Assembly (NCBI RefSeq): GCF_964656455.1
Contig: NC_135715.1
Coordinates: 164,950,437-165,014,436 of the forward strand
Direction: 5' to 3'
Length of the DNA: 64,000 bases
Source of the DNA: Halichoerus grypus
Lineage: Eukaryota > Chordata > Mammalia > Carnivora > Phocidae
Part shown: positions 47,125-58,553 of the stretch, piece by piece
Position numbering within the stretch: position 1 is the first letter of the stretch
Layout: each line of letters opens with the position of its first letter
The notes under the pieces: generated by a model
The model's database searches: none
Told to the model about the DNA's origin: nothing
Seen by the model: the letters and a program-made list of their open reading frames with translations, nothing else
Translations under genes and position numbers: made by a program

Positions 47125-48860
47125 TAAGGTGGAGTAAGATGACAGAATAGGAAGTCCTTTATCCTCCTTCCCGCCATGGACACACCAATTCAACAATACA
47201 TGGATCAATTTCCTCTGTGAGAGGTCCGGAAACCAGTTGAGAGGATCCTACCATCAAGGTGAGAGCAAAGCCAGCTGCATCAAAGCTGGCAGGAGAATCT
47301 GAAGCTCTCTTTCACTGTAATCCTCCCCGTACAGTGCCACACGATTGGGAGGAAACACCCAGTTCCCAGCTTCTCTCTGAGGAGGGAAAGAAAGCATCAA
47401 ATTCATGTCCAACATTTTGACATTTCTGACCATGTTCTAGTTTATTCTTTGCCTAAATCTGGATGGTGATGGGAAAGGATACCAGGTTGGGAGCTGTTAA
47501 AAACAAAGGCAGCAGTTTGGACTAACACACAAGCACTTGACATAGCTTTTCTTCTTGTCTCAGTGCTGTGTTAATGGGTGAAAAATCCCTAATTCCAGCT
47601 TTTCCCTGCGGAGGGAAAGGGTTGGATTATACATCCAAGGTTTCAGCTTTTCTGGGGGCCTGCCTAGGAGACTTACATCTGTCTCACCTGTTTCAGGCAC
47701 TGATAGCCCTGGCATACTCTAGACTCCTGAGACAACCTGAGGAACAAAGGCAAAGTTTTGGATTAGTGCACAGCCACCCACTAGAGCTCTTCCCCAGGCT
47801 CAAAGCAGAGTGAGCAGAAGAAAAATCCCAAATACCAGCTTCTCTCTGGGGAAAGGATGAACAAAAGGCCAATAGTAAGTCCCCTAATCTATTGATAATT
47901 ACTTAAAATATAAATGGATTAAATTCCCTAATCAAAAGCATAGAGTAGGTGAATGGATTAAAAAAATGAGATCTACAGATGGCCCCTGACTTATAATTGT
48001 TTGACTTATGATTTTTTGACTTTATGATGATGTGAAGCAATACACATTTAGTAGAAACCATACTTTGAATTTTGAATTTTGATCTTTTCCCAAGCTAGTG
48101 ATATATGGTGTGATATGCTTTCATGATGCGGGGCAGTGGCAGTAAGCTGCAGCTCCTAGTCAACACAAGATCTCAAGGGTAAACAACTGACTGATACAAT
48201 CATTCTATACCTATGAAAACATCCTGTTTTTCATTTTTGGTACAGTATTCAATAAATTACATGAGATCGTCAACACTTTATTATAAAATAGGCTTTGTGT
48301 TGGATGATTTTGCCCAACTGTGGCTAATTTAAGTGTTCTGAGCATGTTTATGGTAGGCAAGGCTAAGCTATGAAGGTCGGTAGGTTAGGTGTATTAAATG
48401 CATTTTTGATTTACAGTGTTTTCAACTTACAACGGGTTTCTTGAGATGTAACCCCATCATAACTTGAGGAAAGTCTGTATATGCTACATATAAGAGATGT
48501 ACTTTAGGATTAAAGACACGCATAGACTGAAAGTGAAGAAATAGAAAAAGATATTTCATGTGAATGGTAGCCAAAAAAGAGCAGGAATGGTCATACTTAC
48601 ATGAGACAAAATAGACTTTAAGTCAAAACCATCACAAGAGTGAAGGACATTATGTAATAATAAAAGGGTCAATTCAACAAGATGATGCAACAATTATATA
48701 TATATGCCTATAAAGAAACTTCTAAACAAAACTGAGTTAAATCTGCAACAGAAATGGAAAACATGTTTGCACAGGGGAAGAAGAACTTGAAAGTAAATAT
48801 ACAATTATGAAGTAAATTTTAAAATACAACAAAATGACAAGTTATATTGATTATTTTAAT
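47125..48860 (+). mobile_element. old L1 5' portion, split by a DNA transposon
   Basis: Begins 'tggagtaagatgacagaatag', the usual start of an L1M 5' UTR. After about 47,880 it shows decayed ORF2 endonuclease text ('aaatggattaaattccctaatcaaaagca'), resuming after the insertion with 'agagatgtactttaggatt' and 'agactgaaagtgaagaaatag'. ORF1 seems missing or unrecognisable. Confidence 0.7.
47976..48477. mobile_element. Tigger/mariner-like non-autonomous DNA transposon
   Basis: A 502-bp unit whose ends are inverted (left cagatggcccctgactta; right reversed cagactttcctcaagtta) and flanked by TA on both sides (47,974-47,975 and 48,478-48,479). The internal paired phrases 'gacttatgattttttgac' and 'tttcaacttacaacggg' are also roughly inverted. 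It interrupts L1 text that reads through cleanly when removed. The subfamily name is uncertain. Confidence 0.8.
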
Positions 48861-48954
48861 TATGCAAATGAATAAATTTTTATTTCACATTGTTCTGAAG
48901 ATTCTGGCTAATTCAATTAAATAGAGAAATAAATCAGAAAGGAAATCAAAACCA

Positions 48955-49385
48955 AAAATTAGTGGCTTAAAATAGCAACCATTTTATTATCTGTGTTGAC
49001 TAGGAACACCTGGTGGTGTCTGTGGTCTTTTTTGTAGCTGCAGTCAGATGCTGAGTGTAGTCCTTGGACAGCTGGGCCTCTCTCCCTGTCCATGTAGTTT
49101 CAGAATTCTTGTCTCTACATGACCTCTCCATATAGTCTTTCCAGTAGGGTAGCTAGACTTCTTATATTGTGGTTCTGGACTCCCCAAACTAGATGTTCCA
49201 AGAAGGAGGAAGCGCAAACAACTGATCTTCCTAAAGTCTTGAAGTGGTACTGCATTGCTCCTGGCACATTTTGTTGGAAATCTGGAGTCATTGTAGTAGG
49301 AGACTATACAAGGGTATGGATACCATGAGGCATGCACTTTGGGGGCCATCTTTGAAGACAAGCTGCCACACAGTGTGTGTGGCTA
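48955..49385. repeat. old dispersed repeat, family not assigned
   Basis: Starts 'attagtggcttaaaatagcaaccattttattatc' and ends 'gggggccatctttgaagac', bounds typical of a widespread mammalian LTR- or DNA-type repeat. A 105-codon minus frame here has no domain. Confidence 0.5.
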
Positions 49386-50110
49386 GATATTTGCTATTGG
49401 AAGACAAGCAAAAATGAGGTAATATTCCTTAATGATAGACATAATTGCATTAGAGGTTTTGTTCTAGTTCAGGTGGAAACCTCCCTCTGTGTGTGTGTGT
49501 GTCTGTGTGTGTCTGTATAGACATTTGAATATTTGAAAATGCACAAACTTATTGCCTAATGACAGACTATTCAGAGGATATTTATGCCTTGCTAAGTGAA
49601 GTGATATGGAGGATAATGTGACATACAGTGAACACTAGGCTAGAAGCCAAGGAATTCCTCATCTGAACCAGGAATTGTTGCAATACAGTAGTGTGACTTT
49701 GGACAAGTCCAGACTTCTCTGGCTCTTCTTTTCCTCATCTGTAAGAGCCCTTCTGTGTTTGAAATGCTAGGACTCTAATCACCTGATTGTAGGACTCTAA
49801 TCACCTGATCACTCTATTACTACTCTCAAGACTGAACTGAAATAATACCTCCTTTGTCATGCCCTCTCAAAATCTAAATCATGACCTATGTAGAGTGATA
49901 CAAAGTTTTCAGATTTACAGCAGCAAAATTATACAAAAAGTCTTAAATTTATAGAAAAGTGAATTGCTAAATTAGACCATACTTTGAATTATTTAGCAAT
50001 GGGCTAAAAACATCAAATTTGTCATTTTTTAATTTCTGGATATAAAACATAGGTGAATGTCTCTATGAATATGCCTGTTTCAATAATTATGTAAATATAT
50101 GTAACCCTGT
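49386..50110. other. non-coding, with a MIR-like piece
   Basis: (GT)n at about 49,490-49,512. 49,660-49,760 reads like MIR ('gtgactttggacaagtcc', 'cctcatctgtaagagc'). A 22-nt tandem duplication sits at about 49,769-49,810 ('aggactctaatcacctga' twice). Confidence 0.45.
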
Positions 50111-50480
50111 CTGTTTTAGTTGGGATGGGCTAACTGCTAAAACAAACAACCCCAGCATTTCTGTGGCTTAACATAATGAAAGTTTAGTTTTTGCTGATGC
50201 AATATGGATGTTCAACATGGGTGTTCCAGGACAAATAGTCCTGGGAAGCTCTCTTCTTTCAGTTCTTTTCTATCTTGTTTCTTCACTTTTCTTTATGTCC
50301 TTGGGGGCTTCTCCATTCACTTGACAAGTGAGGTGAGAGAGGGAGAATTGCATGTGGGAGGATTTTGTGGTCCAGCTCAGGGAGTGTTCATTGCTTCTGT
50401 CTGCATCCCGTTGGCCAGAACTCAGTCATATGGCTCCTCATCATTGCAAGGGAGGCTGGGAAGTGTAACTTAGCTGTGTG
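50111..50480. repeat. old dispersed repeat, family not assigned
   Basis: 'tctgtggcttaacataatgaaagtttag' near the start and 'gaactcagtcatatggctcc' near the end suggest an old repeat related in style to 2,010-2,420. No coding capacity. Confidence 0.4.
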
Positions 50481-50546
50481 CCCAGAAAGAAGAGACGTTA
50501 GATGTTGGTGAGCAACTAGTACCCTCTGCCACCATGTCCTTTTTTC

Positions 50547-50750
50547 TTTGTTTTTTTTAAAGATTTTATTTATTTATTTGAGAGAGAAAGAGAGAGAGAT
50601 AGTGTGAGAGAGAGCACGAGCAGTGGGGAGAGGGAGAAGCAGGCTCCCCACTGAGCAGGGAGCCTGACGTGGGGCGGGATCCCAGGACCCTGGGATCAGG
50701 ACCTGAGCGGAAGGCAGACATTTAACCAGCTGAGCCACCCAGGCGCCGGG
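50547..50750 (-). repeat. Can-SINE
   Basis: Reverse SINE with duplication accatgtcctttttt (50,531-50,546 and from 50,751). Confidence 0.95.
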
Positions 50751-50766
50751 ACCATGTCCTTTTTTT

Positions 50767-51990
50767 CTATTCCTATTTTACTTCACAGGCCTTTAACATT
50801 CATTTATCTATATTTATGTTCTATTTTTCACTTTAATATTAGAGCTGTGTAAGCAGAAGGAATGGAGAGAGAGGTTTGGATAGGTTTCAAAGGATATCCT
50901 GCTGTATCAATGAACCTTTGTATTTATGGTAAAGTGGGTGGGGTTATGGCCTGAGGGTGGGATGACAGGAAGGAGGCTTCTTGGTAAATACTTTCTTTGA
51001 TGCACTAAATGCTCCATCAGAAAAAAAAAAGTCTTGGTTTAAAACAGATAACTCCCATATCAGCTAAAGTCCTGCTTTATAGTAATTCCTTAAATTCCCA
51101 GTGCGTTAAAATCCAAAGTGATTGGCAGGTTATAGTCTGAAGAACAGAAGAAATAAATTTCACCCTTTGAATAGTTTTGCATCTTGGTAGCTCCTTCAGT
51201 TCCTTCCTGTTGTCACCCCCAAATAGCCAGTCATTAGAAGCGTGGAACTGCTCACTTTCTAGGCCACTAGAGATCGTACTGGCTAGTACTTTGGTAATTG
51301 GGCTTCCCAGTGCTCGCACTGTCAGATTTATGAAAGATTTATGAAGAAAGGTATTCTAGTAATGGGGCAAAATTCACTTCCAAGGAGGAAATCTCAGCCA
51401 TACTGCTAGTTCATGTCAACACAGATCAGTGGAAAGATAGACTCCCTCACCATATGCTAAGGCTGTGCCTTTTTTTGGTTAACTCTCCACATCTGTCACT
51501 AGGACAAATGAATCTTAGTAATGACATGTTGAAAGTGAAAAAGACAATAACATTGTATTTTAATTGTCTTTATGTTTGTTATACAGTATCTTGTTTACAG
51601 AAATGCTTTAAATTTAAAAACTGACTTAACTGGAGTTGTTTGGGATGGAGAGAGAAGTCACTATCTGTAATAGTACAGAAAATGTCGAAGTTTAACTGCT
51701 GTTCTCAAGTCTAACAATGACTGCAGACTAGATTATGAAAATGGAGTTGAATAGGGTCTTTTTCAAGCTTACAATGAGTCTGTTTTAGTCTCACTGATGT
51801 TTCTGCCAAAGATTTTTTTCCTTGCATGCTAATTAGATCCTCCTCCTTAGTTATACTTAATCTTCTACTTTGAAAATTCTACCAACTATCACCTAATGGT
51901 TAAATTTAGAATAAAAATTAAGGAATTATATTGCTGTTATCAACATAAAGTTAATATATTTCCATTGTGTGAAGCTGAAAAATGCAGAAA
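50767..51990. other. unique sequence, nothing recognised
   Basis: No exon or repeat family recognised. An 80-codon minus frame at 51,077-51,319 has no domain. Confidence 0.4.
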
Positions 51991-52640
51991 AGCAGAAAGG
52001 AGAATGATAATTGCCCCAATCTTATGCCTCAAAGACAACTACATTTATTATCTTGAAGTTTTCTTTTCTAAATACAGATATACTTTTTACAAAAGTTAGG
52101 CAGTTGTAATCATACTGTTCATCTTGATTTTTTACTTAGTATTATAAGTATTTTTCATCTCACTACAGATTCCAAAACTCAATTTTACCAAAATACTTTT
52201 AATTATAAAAATATATCAGCATTATTATTATAGAAAATTTAGAGAATACATAAAGGTAAAGAGAAGAGAACAAAAATTTCCTATAATCCCACCAACCAGT
52301 AATTATTTGGCCCTTTTTTTGAATATTGATATTATATATATATTTAAAATGATTGAAATTGTAAGTCTACCACTTTGTATTCTGTTTCTGTCACCTAATA
52401 GTGCAATATAAGTATATTCCTATGTCATCAAAACTCTTTGTAAATTAAGTTTTAAGTTTTATAAAACTCCATCATATGCTAATTTATTTAATCAGTGCCT
52501 TATTGTGCAAAAAATGCTATGATGAGTTTCTTTGAATATAAAATTTTGTTTGTATTTTTGAAATTTTCCTTAGGAGAGATTTCTAAAAGTCCAGGGTTTG
52601 AAAATATTAAGGCATATAGTTCACATTTCCATAATGGTAC
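51991..52640 (-). repeat. old L1M-like 3' sequence, antisense
   Basis: 'tataatcccaccaaccagtaatta', 'attcctatgtcatcaaaactc', 'aactccatcatatgctaattta' and 'ccttaggagagatttctaaaagtc' follow the antisense order of old L1 3' ends. Confidence 0.5.
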
Positions 52641-52697
52641 ACCTCTTTGCATTTCTATTAGCAATGAATGTGTGCTTGGCTCACACTGTTGCCTGAA

Positions 52698-52744
<47 letters not shown>

Positions 52745-52927
52745 CCTATCTATCTATCTATCATCTATCTATCTATGTGAGAGAGAGAGAGAGAGAGCAT
52801 GAACTGGGAAGGGCAGAGAGAGAGTGAGAGAGAAGCCCAAGAAGGCTTCATGCTTAGTGCAGAGCCTAGTACACCTCTTTGCATTTCTATTAGCAGTGAA
52901 TGTGTGCTTGGCTCACACGGTTGCCTG

Positions 52928-52972
<45 letters not shown>

Positions 52973-53129
52973 TGTGAGAGAGAGAGAGAGAGCATGAATG
53001 GGGAAGGGCAGAGAGAGAGGGAGAGAGAGAAACCCAAACAGGCTTCATGCTCAGTGCAGAGCCTGATGCGGGGCTCGATCTCATGACCCAAGAGTTGGAT
53101 GCTTAACTGACTGAGCCACCCAGGCACCC
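52637..53129 (-). repeat. 232-bp tandem duplication carrying a partial and a full Can-SINE
   Basis: The phrase gtacacctctttgc starts at 52,637 and again at 52,869. Copy A has 60 bp of flank, a (CTAT)n run (52,698-52,777) and the tail half of a reversed SINE, cut at 52,868. Copy B has the same flank, a (TTTA)n run (52,932-52,972) and a full reversed SINE to 53,129. The SINE target duplication ctgttgcctg is at 52,686-52,695 and 53,130-53,139, with a one-base variant at 52,918-52,927. Confidence 0.9.
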
Positions 53130-53139
53130 CTGTTGCCTG

Positions 53140-53308
53140 CATTTTAATATTTTAAAAAAGATGTAAATGATAGATGAGGACCAATATCAGGTTCCTCTGA
53201 TCAAGCTGATTCTGAATGGTCAGTACAGTATCCTGGGGACTCCAGCCATTTGAATCTTGCACCATCCATTCTGTGGGGTCAGAAGGAGTCTGCATACTCA
53301 TGTCTATC
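53140..53308. other. unique sequence
   Basis: Nothing recognised. Confidence 0.4.
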
Positions 53309-53317
53309 ATTCTGTAA

Positions 53318-53511
53318 CCTTGTTTTTTAAAGATTTTATTTATTCATTTGAAATACAGAGAGAGCATGAGCAGGGGGAGAGGCAGAGGGAGAGGGAGAAG
53401 CAGGCTTCCCACTGAGCCAGGAGCCCCATGCGGGGCTCGATCACAAGACCCTGGGATCATGACCCAAGCCGAAGGCAGACGCTTAACCAGCTGAGACACC
53501 CAGGTGCCCCA
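53318..53511 (-). repeat. Can-SINE
   Basis: Reverse SINE with duplication attctgtaa (53,309-53,317 and 53,512-53,520). Confidence 0.95.
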
Positions 53512-53520
53512 ATTCTGTAA

Positions 53521-54330
53521 TATTTTTGAGTGCTGCAGCTGTCTGCTAGATTCTGGGGATATAGAGATAAATAAGCCATAGTCTCCGAACTTAAGGGAGG
53601 TTTCCCAACTGATATTTTTAAGTATATAGGGCTAAGATAGAGAGGCTCTTGGCCTGTGGGGCACCTAGGTGGGGTCTGAGGTGACCAGAACCATTGGACA
53701 GACATAGGAATTTTTTGTTTACCTCAGTGTGCCATAGAAATATTATTAAATATTATTTTAAAAGTAGGCCTGAATGTGTCTAATATTGGGAAACACTGCC
53801 TGCCAGTTGTCTTGATCTTTCTAGGCCTTTGTCTTCCTCAGAACTGCAGAGTCATGGGCAAGAACAAATATTTTGTGAGTCAACCAGTCTTTCTTCATTG
53901 ACCCCATCATACATACACCCCATGATGCTGACAGTGGTGGGGCATGCTCACATTCTCTGTGACCTACAGTATAATTGGTAAAACTCAATATTCCCCACTG
54001 GGGGCTGAAACAAACTCTTTGCAGGGCATCAGGACTACCTGGGACAAGGAAAATCTCTCGTTCTTGAAAGTTTAGACAGCGTTTAGGCAAGACTCTACAT
54101 TACAGTGGAAAAGATCACATTTTCAGAGATCCTAAAGAGCTCTCCTTTAATCACATGTTCTTCTGATATCACCGTGGAGTAGCAGTAAATATTTTCTAAT
54201 AAATTGCTACAACTTGCAGGCAAAGCATCTGGGTAGAAGCAGCTCCACAGTCCCCAGGTGCTCCCAGATTTAACAGACACCCAACAAACACAAAGGAGCA
54301 GACTGTCAAGATATATATAGTTTAGTTTTG
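53521..54330. other. unique sequence, nothing recognised
   Basis: Two minus frames of 82 and 89 codons show no domain. No named repeat. Confidence 0.4.
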
Positions 54331-54665
54331 GTTAAATTTGGTGGAAAATTCTCAGTCCTAATCTTCCTTTTTCTATCAAGCACTGGCACAATTGATCATC
54401 CCTTCCTTCTTGAAATACGACTTTTACTTGACTTCCAGGTACCACACTCCTCTGGTTTTCCTTGTATCTCACAAGCTGATCCTTTCCAGTCTTCTTGCCC
54501 ATCTTTCCCTCCTCTTGCAGTTGGAGTGCTCCCAAGGCCAGTCCTCTGCTTCTCTATCTCCACTCATTTCCTTGGTGATCTCATGTAGGGAGGTGATTTC
54601 ACAGCTTTAAATACCACCTGCATTATGAATCCCAATTTGATCTTTTCCCCATGAACTCCATTCTC
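54331..54665 (+). repeat. LINE fragment resembling an L2/CR1-type RT region
   Basis: The plus strand reads 'ggagtgctcccaaggccag' then 'tttccttggtgatctcatg' and 'tttaaataccacctgca'. In the frame starting 54,328 this gives VGVLPRPVL...HFLGDLM, which looks like a decayed GVPQGS-type RT motif followed by its LGDL block. Class is tentative. Confidence 0.4.
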
Positions 54666-54669
54666 ATAT

Positions 54670-56690
54670 ATGCCACCATTGCCTATTATAGTGAGAAAGG
54701 CCAAGTAGAAGGCACCAGAGCTGCCTCTACCTAGGAAATTAGTAAACCAAAACCAATATTACATTCTCAAAGGGAGTGTGGAGATTAGTGTCACCATCAA
54801 GGAACTGAAAGATGTAGGGGTGGTGATTCCCATCAAATCCCCCATTCAACTCTCCTATTTGGCCTGTGCAGAGAACAGATGGATCCTGGAGAGTAACAGT
54901 GGATTATCATAAGCTTAACTGAGTGGTGGTTCCAACTGCAACTGCTGTACTAGCTGTGGTTTCATTGCTTGAGCAAATGAATACATCCCCTCATACCTGG
55001 TACGTAGCTATTGGTCTGGCAAATGCCTTTTCTCCATCCCTAGCCATAAGGTCCACTAGGAGCAGTTTGCTTTCAGCTGGCAAGGCCAGCAATAAACCTT
55101 CGCTCTCCTACCTCAAGGATATATCAACCCTCCACCCTATGCCATAATTTAGTTTGTAGGGATCTTGATCACCTTTCCCTTCCACAGACTATCATTCTTG
55201 TGCATTGCATTGATGACATTATGCTAGTTGGATCTAGTGAGCAGGAAGTAGCAACTACTTTAGACTCATTGCTAGGACATGTGCATGTCAGAGGTTGGGA
55301 AATAAATCCAGCTAAAATTCAGGGGACTTCTACCTCAGTGAAATTTCCAGGGGTCCAGTGGTATGGGGTGTGTACTTGTTATTCCTTTAGGGTGAAAGAT
55401 ATGTTGTCAGCCTCTTCTTTAACCAGAAAAGAGGCACAACACCCAGTTGACCGTTTTGGATTTTGGAGGCAAGGTATTCCTCCCTTACGTATGCTACTCT
55501 GGTCCATTTACTGAGTGGCTCAAAAAGTTGCTAGTTTTGAGTGGGGCCCAGAACAAGGTAAGACTCTGCAATAGCTCCAGGTGGCTGTATATCCAGTGGT
55601 TCTAGAGGTACCACAGGCAGATAGGGATGCTATTTGGAGTCTTTGTTGTGCCCCTAAAGGCAAATTGCAGCACAGACCCTTAAGATTTTGGAGCATAGTC
55701 CTGTCATCCTCTGCAGGTAACTACTCCCCTTTTGAGACAACTCTTGACATGCTACTGAGCCTTAGTAGAGACTGAAGACTTAATTAACTTGTACACTGAA
55801 CTACCCATCATGAACTGGGTATTATCTCCTACCACGCCATAAAGTGGGATTTGCACAGCAATACTCCATCACCAAATGAAAGTAGTATATACGTGATTAG
55901 GCCTGAGCAGGCCCCGAAAGCACTAGTAAGCTACATGAAGAATGTGGCCCAAATGCCCATGATCTTTCTGGAATGGAAACTTATTCTGGATATGGATTTG
56001 CCTTCCTGTATGCAGTGCTTCTGCCAAAACTACCATCTGTGGACTTACAGAATGCCTACCCACTGGCATGGTGTTCTGCACAGCATTGCTTTGGATTGAG
56101 GAAATCACTTCACAGCAGAAGTGTGGCAGTGGCCTATGCTCATGGAATTCATTGATCTTACAATGTTCCCCACCATCCTGAAGCAGTTGGTTTGACAGAA
56201 TGGTGGAATGGCCTTATGAAGAGTTTGTTACAGTGCCAACCTGGGGCAAGGTTCTGCAGAAGGCTGTATATGCTCGGAATCAGCATTTAATATACGGTGC
56301 TATTTCTCCCAAAGCCAGAAATCATGGGTCCAGGAAACAAGTGGTGGAAATAGGAGTGACACCAGTCACCATTACCCATAGTAACCTACTGGCAAAATTT
56401 TGCTTCCTGTTCCTATGACTTTATTGTCTGCTTGCCTAGAGGTCTTAGTTCCAAAGGGAGGAATGCTTCCATCAGGAGACATACCGGTGATTCCATTAAA
56501 CTGGAAGTTAAGATTGCTTTTCAGCCACTTTAAACTACTCATGCCTCTGGATCAATCGGCAAAGAAGAGAGTTAATGTTCTGGCTGGGATAAATGATCCT
56601 TACTACCAAAGGAAAATTGGACTACACCACAATGGAGGTAAGGAGTATGTCTGGCATGCAGGAGATCCCTTAGGGTGTGTCTCTCTTTTT
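54670..56690 (+). pseudogene. ERVL-type (class III) pol and dUTPase remnant
   Basis: Decayed internal part of an ERVL-like endogenous retrovirus with no LTR seen. Signs in order: RT with the catalytic box reading CIDD (55,206-55,217, Tyr replaced by Cys) followed by [10 protein letters not shown] thumb and RNase H connection text to about 55,960; an abrupt jump to integrase core (TYSGYGFAF at about 55,975; HHPEAVGLTEWWNG near 56,170); and a dUTPase-like end (IPLNWKLR, VNVLAGINDPYYQ, about 56,480-56,650). A dUTPase after integrase is the ERVL signature. Many stops and frame changes; most of the RNase H and the integrase N-part are deleted. No function is expected. Confidence 0.88.
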
Positions 56691-56822
56691 CTCTTTCCAG
56701 CTTTATTGAGATAATTGACATATAACATTGTGTAAGTTTAAAGTGTACAATGTGATGATTTGATACATGTATATATTATGAAATGATTAGCACAATAAGA
56801 TTAATTAACACCTCCATCACCT
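56691..56822 (-). repeat. old L1M 3' fragment
   Basis: 'gctttattgagataattgacatataacattg', 'ttgatacatgtatatattatgaaatgatt' and 'ttaacacctccatcacctt' are typical of reversed L1M 3' ends. The proviral LTR begins immediately after. Confidence 0.6.
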
Positions 56823-57122
56823 TGTTACAGAACCTGGACTAGATCGCCCAATGGAAGAACCAAGAGGCACGCCAGCAGGCTCAGAGGAGAGTGATCTCCA
56901 AAGGTCTGAGCCCTGAGCACAAACAAAGGGGGCAATTTATACACTTCTACTTCTGCATACTTGGCACTTTTGGTGCGTGTGCAAAGGGGGCAGTGAGAAG
57001 AACCCGGATTGGTGTGAGTGGGAAGCAGAGCAGGGAGAAGAACCCGGAAGAGCCCCAGGGCAAGGACTGGCACTCTCTCGCTGGCTCAGTTGGCCATCTT
57101 AGGACACAGATTTTCCTTATCA
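56823..57122 (-). repeat. 3' LTR of the gammaretrovirus-like provirus
   Basis: Read on the minus strand, it begins TGATAAGG right after the polypurine tract and ends CTGTAACA, giving a 300-bp TG...CA unit. A TATA-like box (tataaatt, 56,934-56,941 reversed) sits about 190 bp from the U3 start, followed by a C/T-rich stretch. No exact AATAAA was seen. The 5' partner is outside the window, so LTR divergence and target duplication cannot be measured. Confidence 0.88.
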
Positions 57123-57135
57123 TTCCCCTCCTTTG
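57123..57135 (-). promoter_or_regulatory. polypurine tract of the provirus
   Basis: Minus strand caaaggaggggaa directly before the LTR TG. Position and purine content fit the plus-strand primer site used in reverse transcription. Confidence 0.85.
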
Positions 57136-57179
57136 ATGCCCCTTTAAACACCTAGTTTAGAGGGCATCATTTTCATCTT

Positions 57180-58553
57180 CTAAGGGGCAATAGTAAGGAG
57201 TAACTGGAGCCTGATTTTAGCAATTTGAGTAGTGATAAACCCAGTAAGGGCATTAAGAATACAAGGACCAAATGCTACTATGAAGAGAAGCAATAAGAGG
57301 GGGCCGACGAAGGGGGCAAACCAAGGGAACCGTTGTGAGAGGGTATCCCACCAAGTTGTCCACTGGAGTGTTTCCCACCGGCAATGTACTGGTTCCTGTA
57401 ACTGGGTTAGAATTTCTTGGACCACCCCCGACTCATTAGCATAGAAACAACATCCCTTCTGTAAGAAGAGGCAGAGCCCCCCTCAGGGCTGACTGAGTGA
57501 GGGCAGAAAAATCCACCATGAGTTGTTGAGTTAACCCCTGGTACTGAACCTGAGACATCCTGACGCCAGTGGCGCCAAGGGCAACACCTGATGCAGCCAG
57601 CAGGCTCACAATAAGAGGGCTGGCCATGGGGGAGCATCGAGGGCAGCTAGGAGGTCTCCATATGAGTGGGGCATTGCTCCCGGGGAGGCCTGAAAGATTG
57701 GGTAAAAGATTAACAAGCGTGCATGATTGATGGTCTGGGGTGATGCAGATGTATACACCTTGATCACAAGCCAGAAAAGTGTTGTTAGGCACACAGACCC
57801 GACTGTGGCCAGTGATGGGGCTCACACCCCCAGGCTTGCGAGCAGAACTGAGGGCAGGTGTTTGGCTGTTGAGGCATAGGCCCCCACAGATGTAGATATC
57901 TACCAGCCAGTAACCAGAGTGAGGGCCATGGTAGGAACACCGTCTATGAAGTTCCCAGGAGGTATCAAGAAGCTGGCATCCATCAAAATGGAGGTTAACC
58001 TTTGGTGTGTGCCCATCCCAGGTGGAAGAAATCAGTGGGGGTGCTGATGAGGGATTGAGGGGGATAAGCTGGGAAGTCCATTTGCCAGTAATGGTGATAC
58101 GAGAGTTTGCCCCCCTTCCCTGGCCAGGCAAGCTAGAGGCAGGGCGGAGGAACAGCACACCAGGTAGCAGAAGACCAGGACTGACTGGGGCCAGGAAAAC
58201 CATGGTGAAATGCGCTCAGGAGTAGACAGCAGAGGGCCAGTAAAAGTGGGGTCTATGACCTTAGGTAGAAGGAGCCATTGTGGCTAACCCTCAGCAAATG
58301 AAACCTGTGGACAAGTAAGTGCAGTAATACACCCTAGGGACACCCAATAAGCAATGACAATAGTAAGCATCTAGGGGAAAGTCCAGTCAGGAGGGGCAAC
58401 AGTGCAGAGTCCGACTACCAAGATGAGGGAAATCACACCGATGAGAGGCAGGGAACACGAGCAGGTGTTCATCAGTTGGTGGGTCTCATCAAAGGTGAAG
58501 CCAGAGTGGGTTTGTGAAGTCTGGCTGGACTCTCCACTGGCATGGCTTCTCAT
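57180..58553 (-). pseudogene. gammaretrovirus-like env, broken
   Basis: Envelope glycoprotein gene (surface and transmembrane subunits). A possible start at 58,553 overlaps the pol end by about 60 nt in another frame, the usual gammaretroviral layout. Frame 58,371-58,553 then stops. The main frame 57,436-58,203 (255 codons) holds a Cys- and Trp-containing surface part and a hydrophobic fusion-peptide-like segment (SPLIVSLLAASGVALGATG). A run of seven G near 57,480 shifts the frame. The C-X6-C-C motif (57,447-57,473) and CCFYANES are readable in the next frame (57,180-57,425), followed by a membrane segment (GPLLLLLFIVAF) and a short tail. The total span of about 458 codons is shorter than usual for the family. 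No clear furin site was found. Confidence 0.88.

Noticed and set aside
52698..52777. Regularly spaced repeats that could suggest a CRISPR-like array
   Set aside because: It is a plain tetranucleotide microsatellite from a SINE tail; there are no spacers, and the genome is mammalian.
57180..58553. Candidate captured envelope (syncytin-like) gene
   Set aside because: The env is broken by stops and a frame change in a G run, and it sits in an equally broken provirus, so it is not a conserved domesticated gene in this copy.
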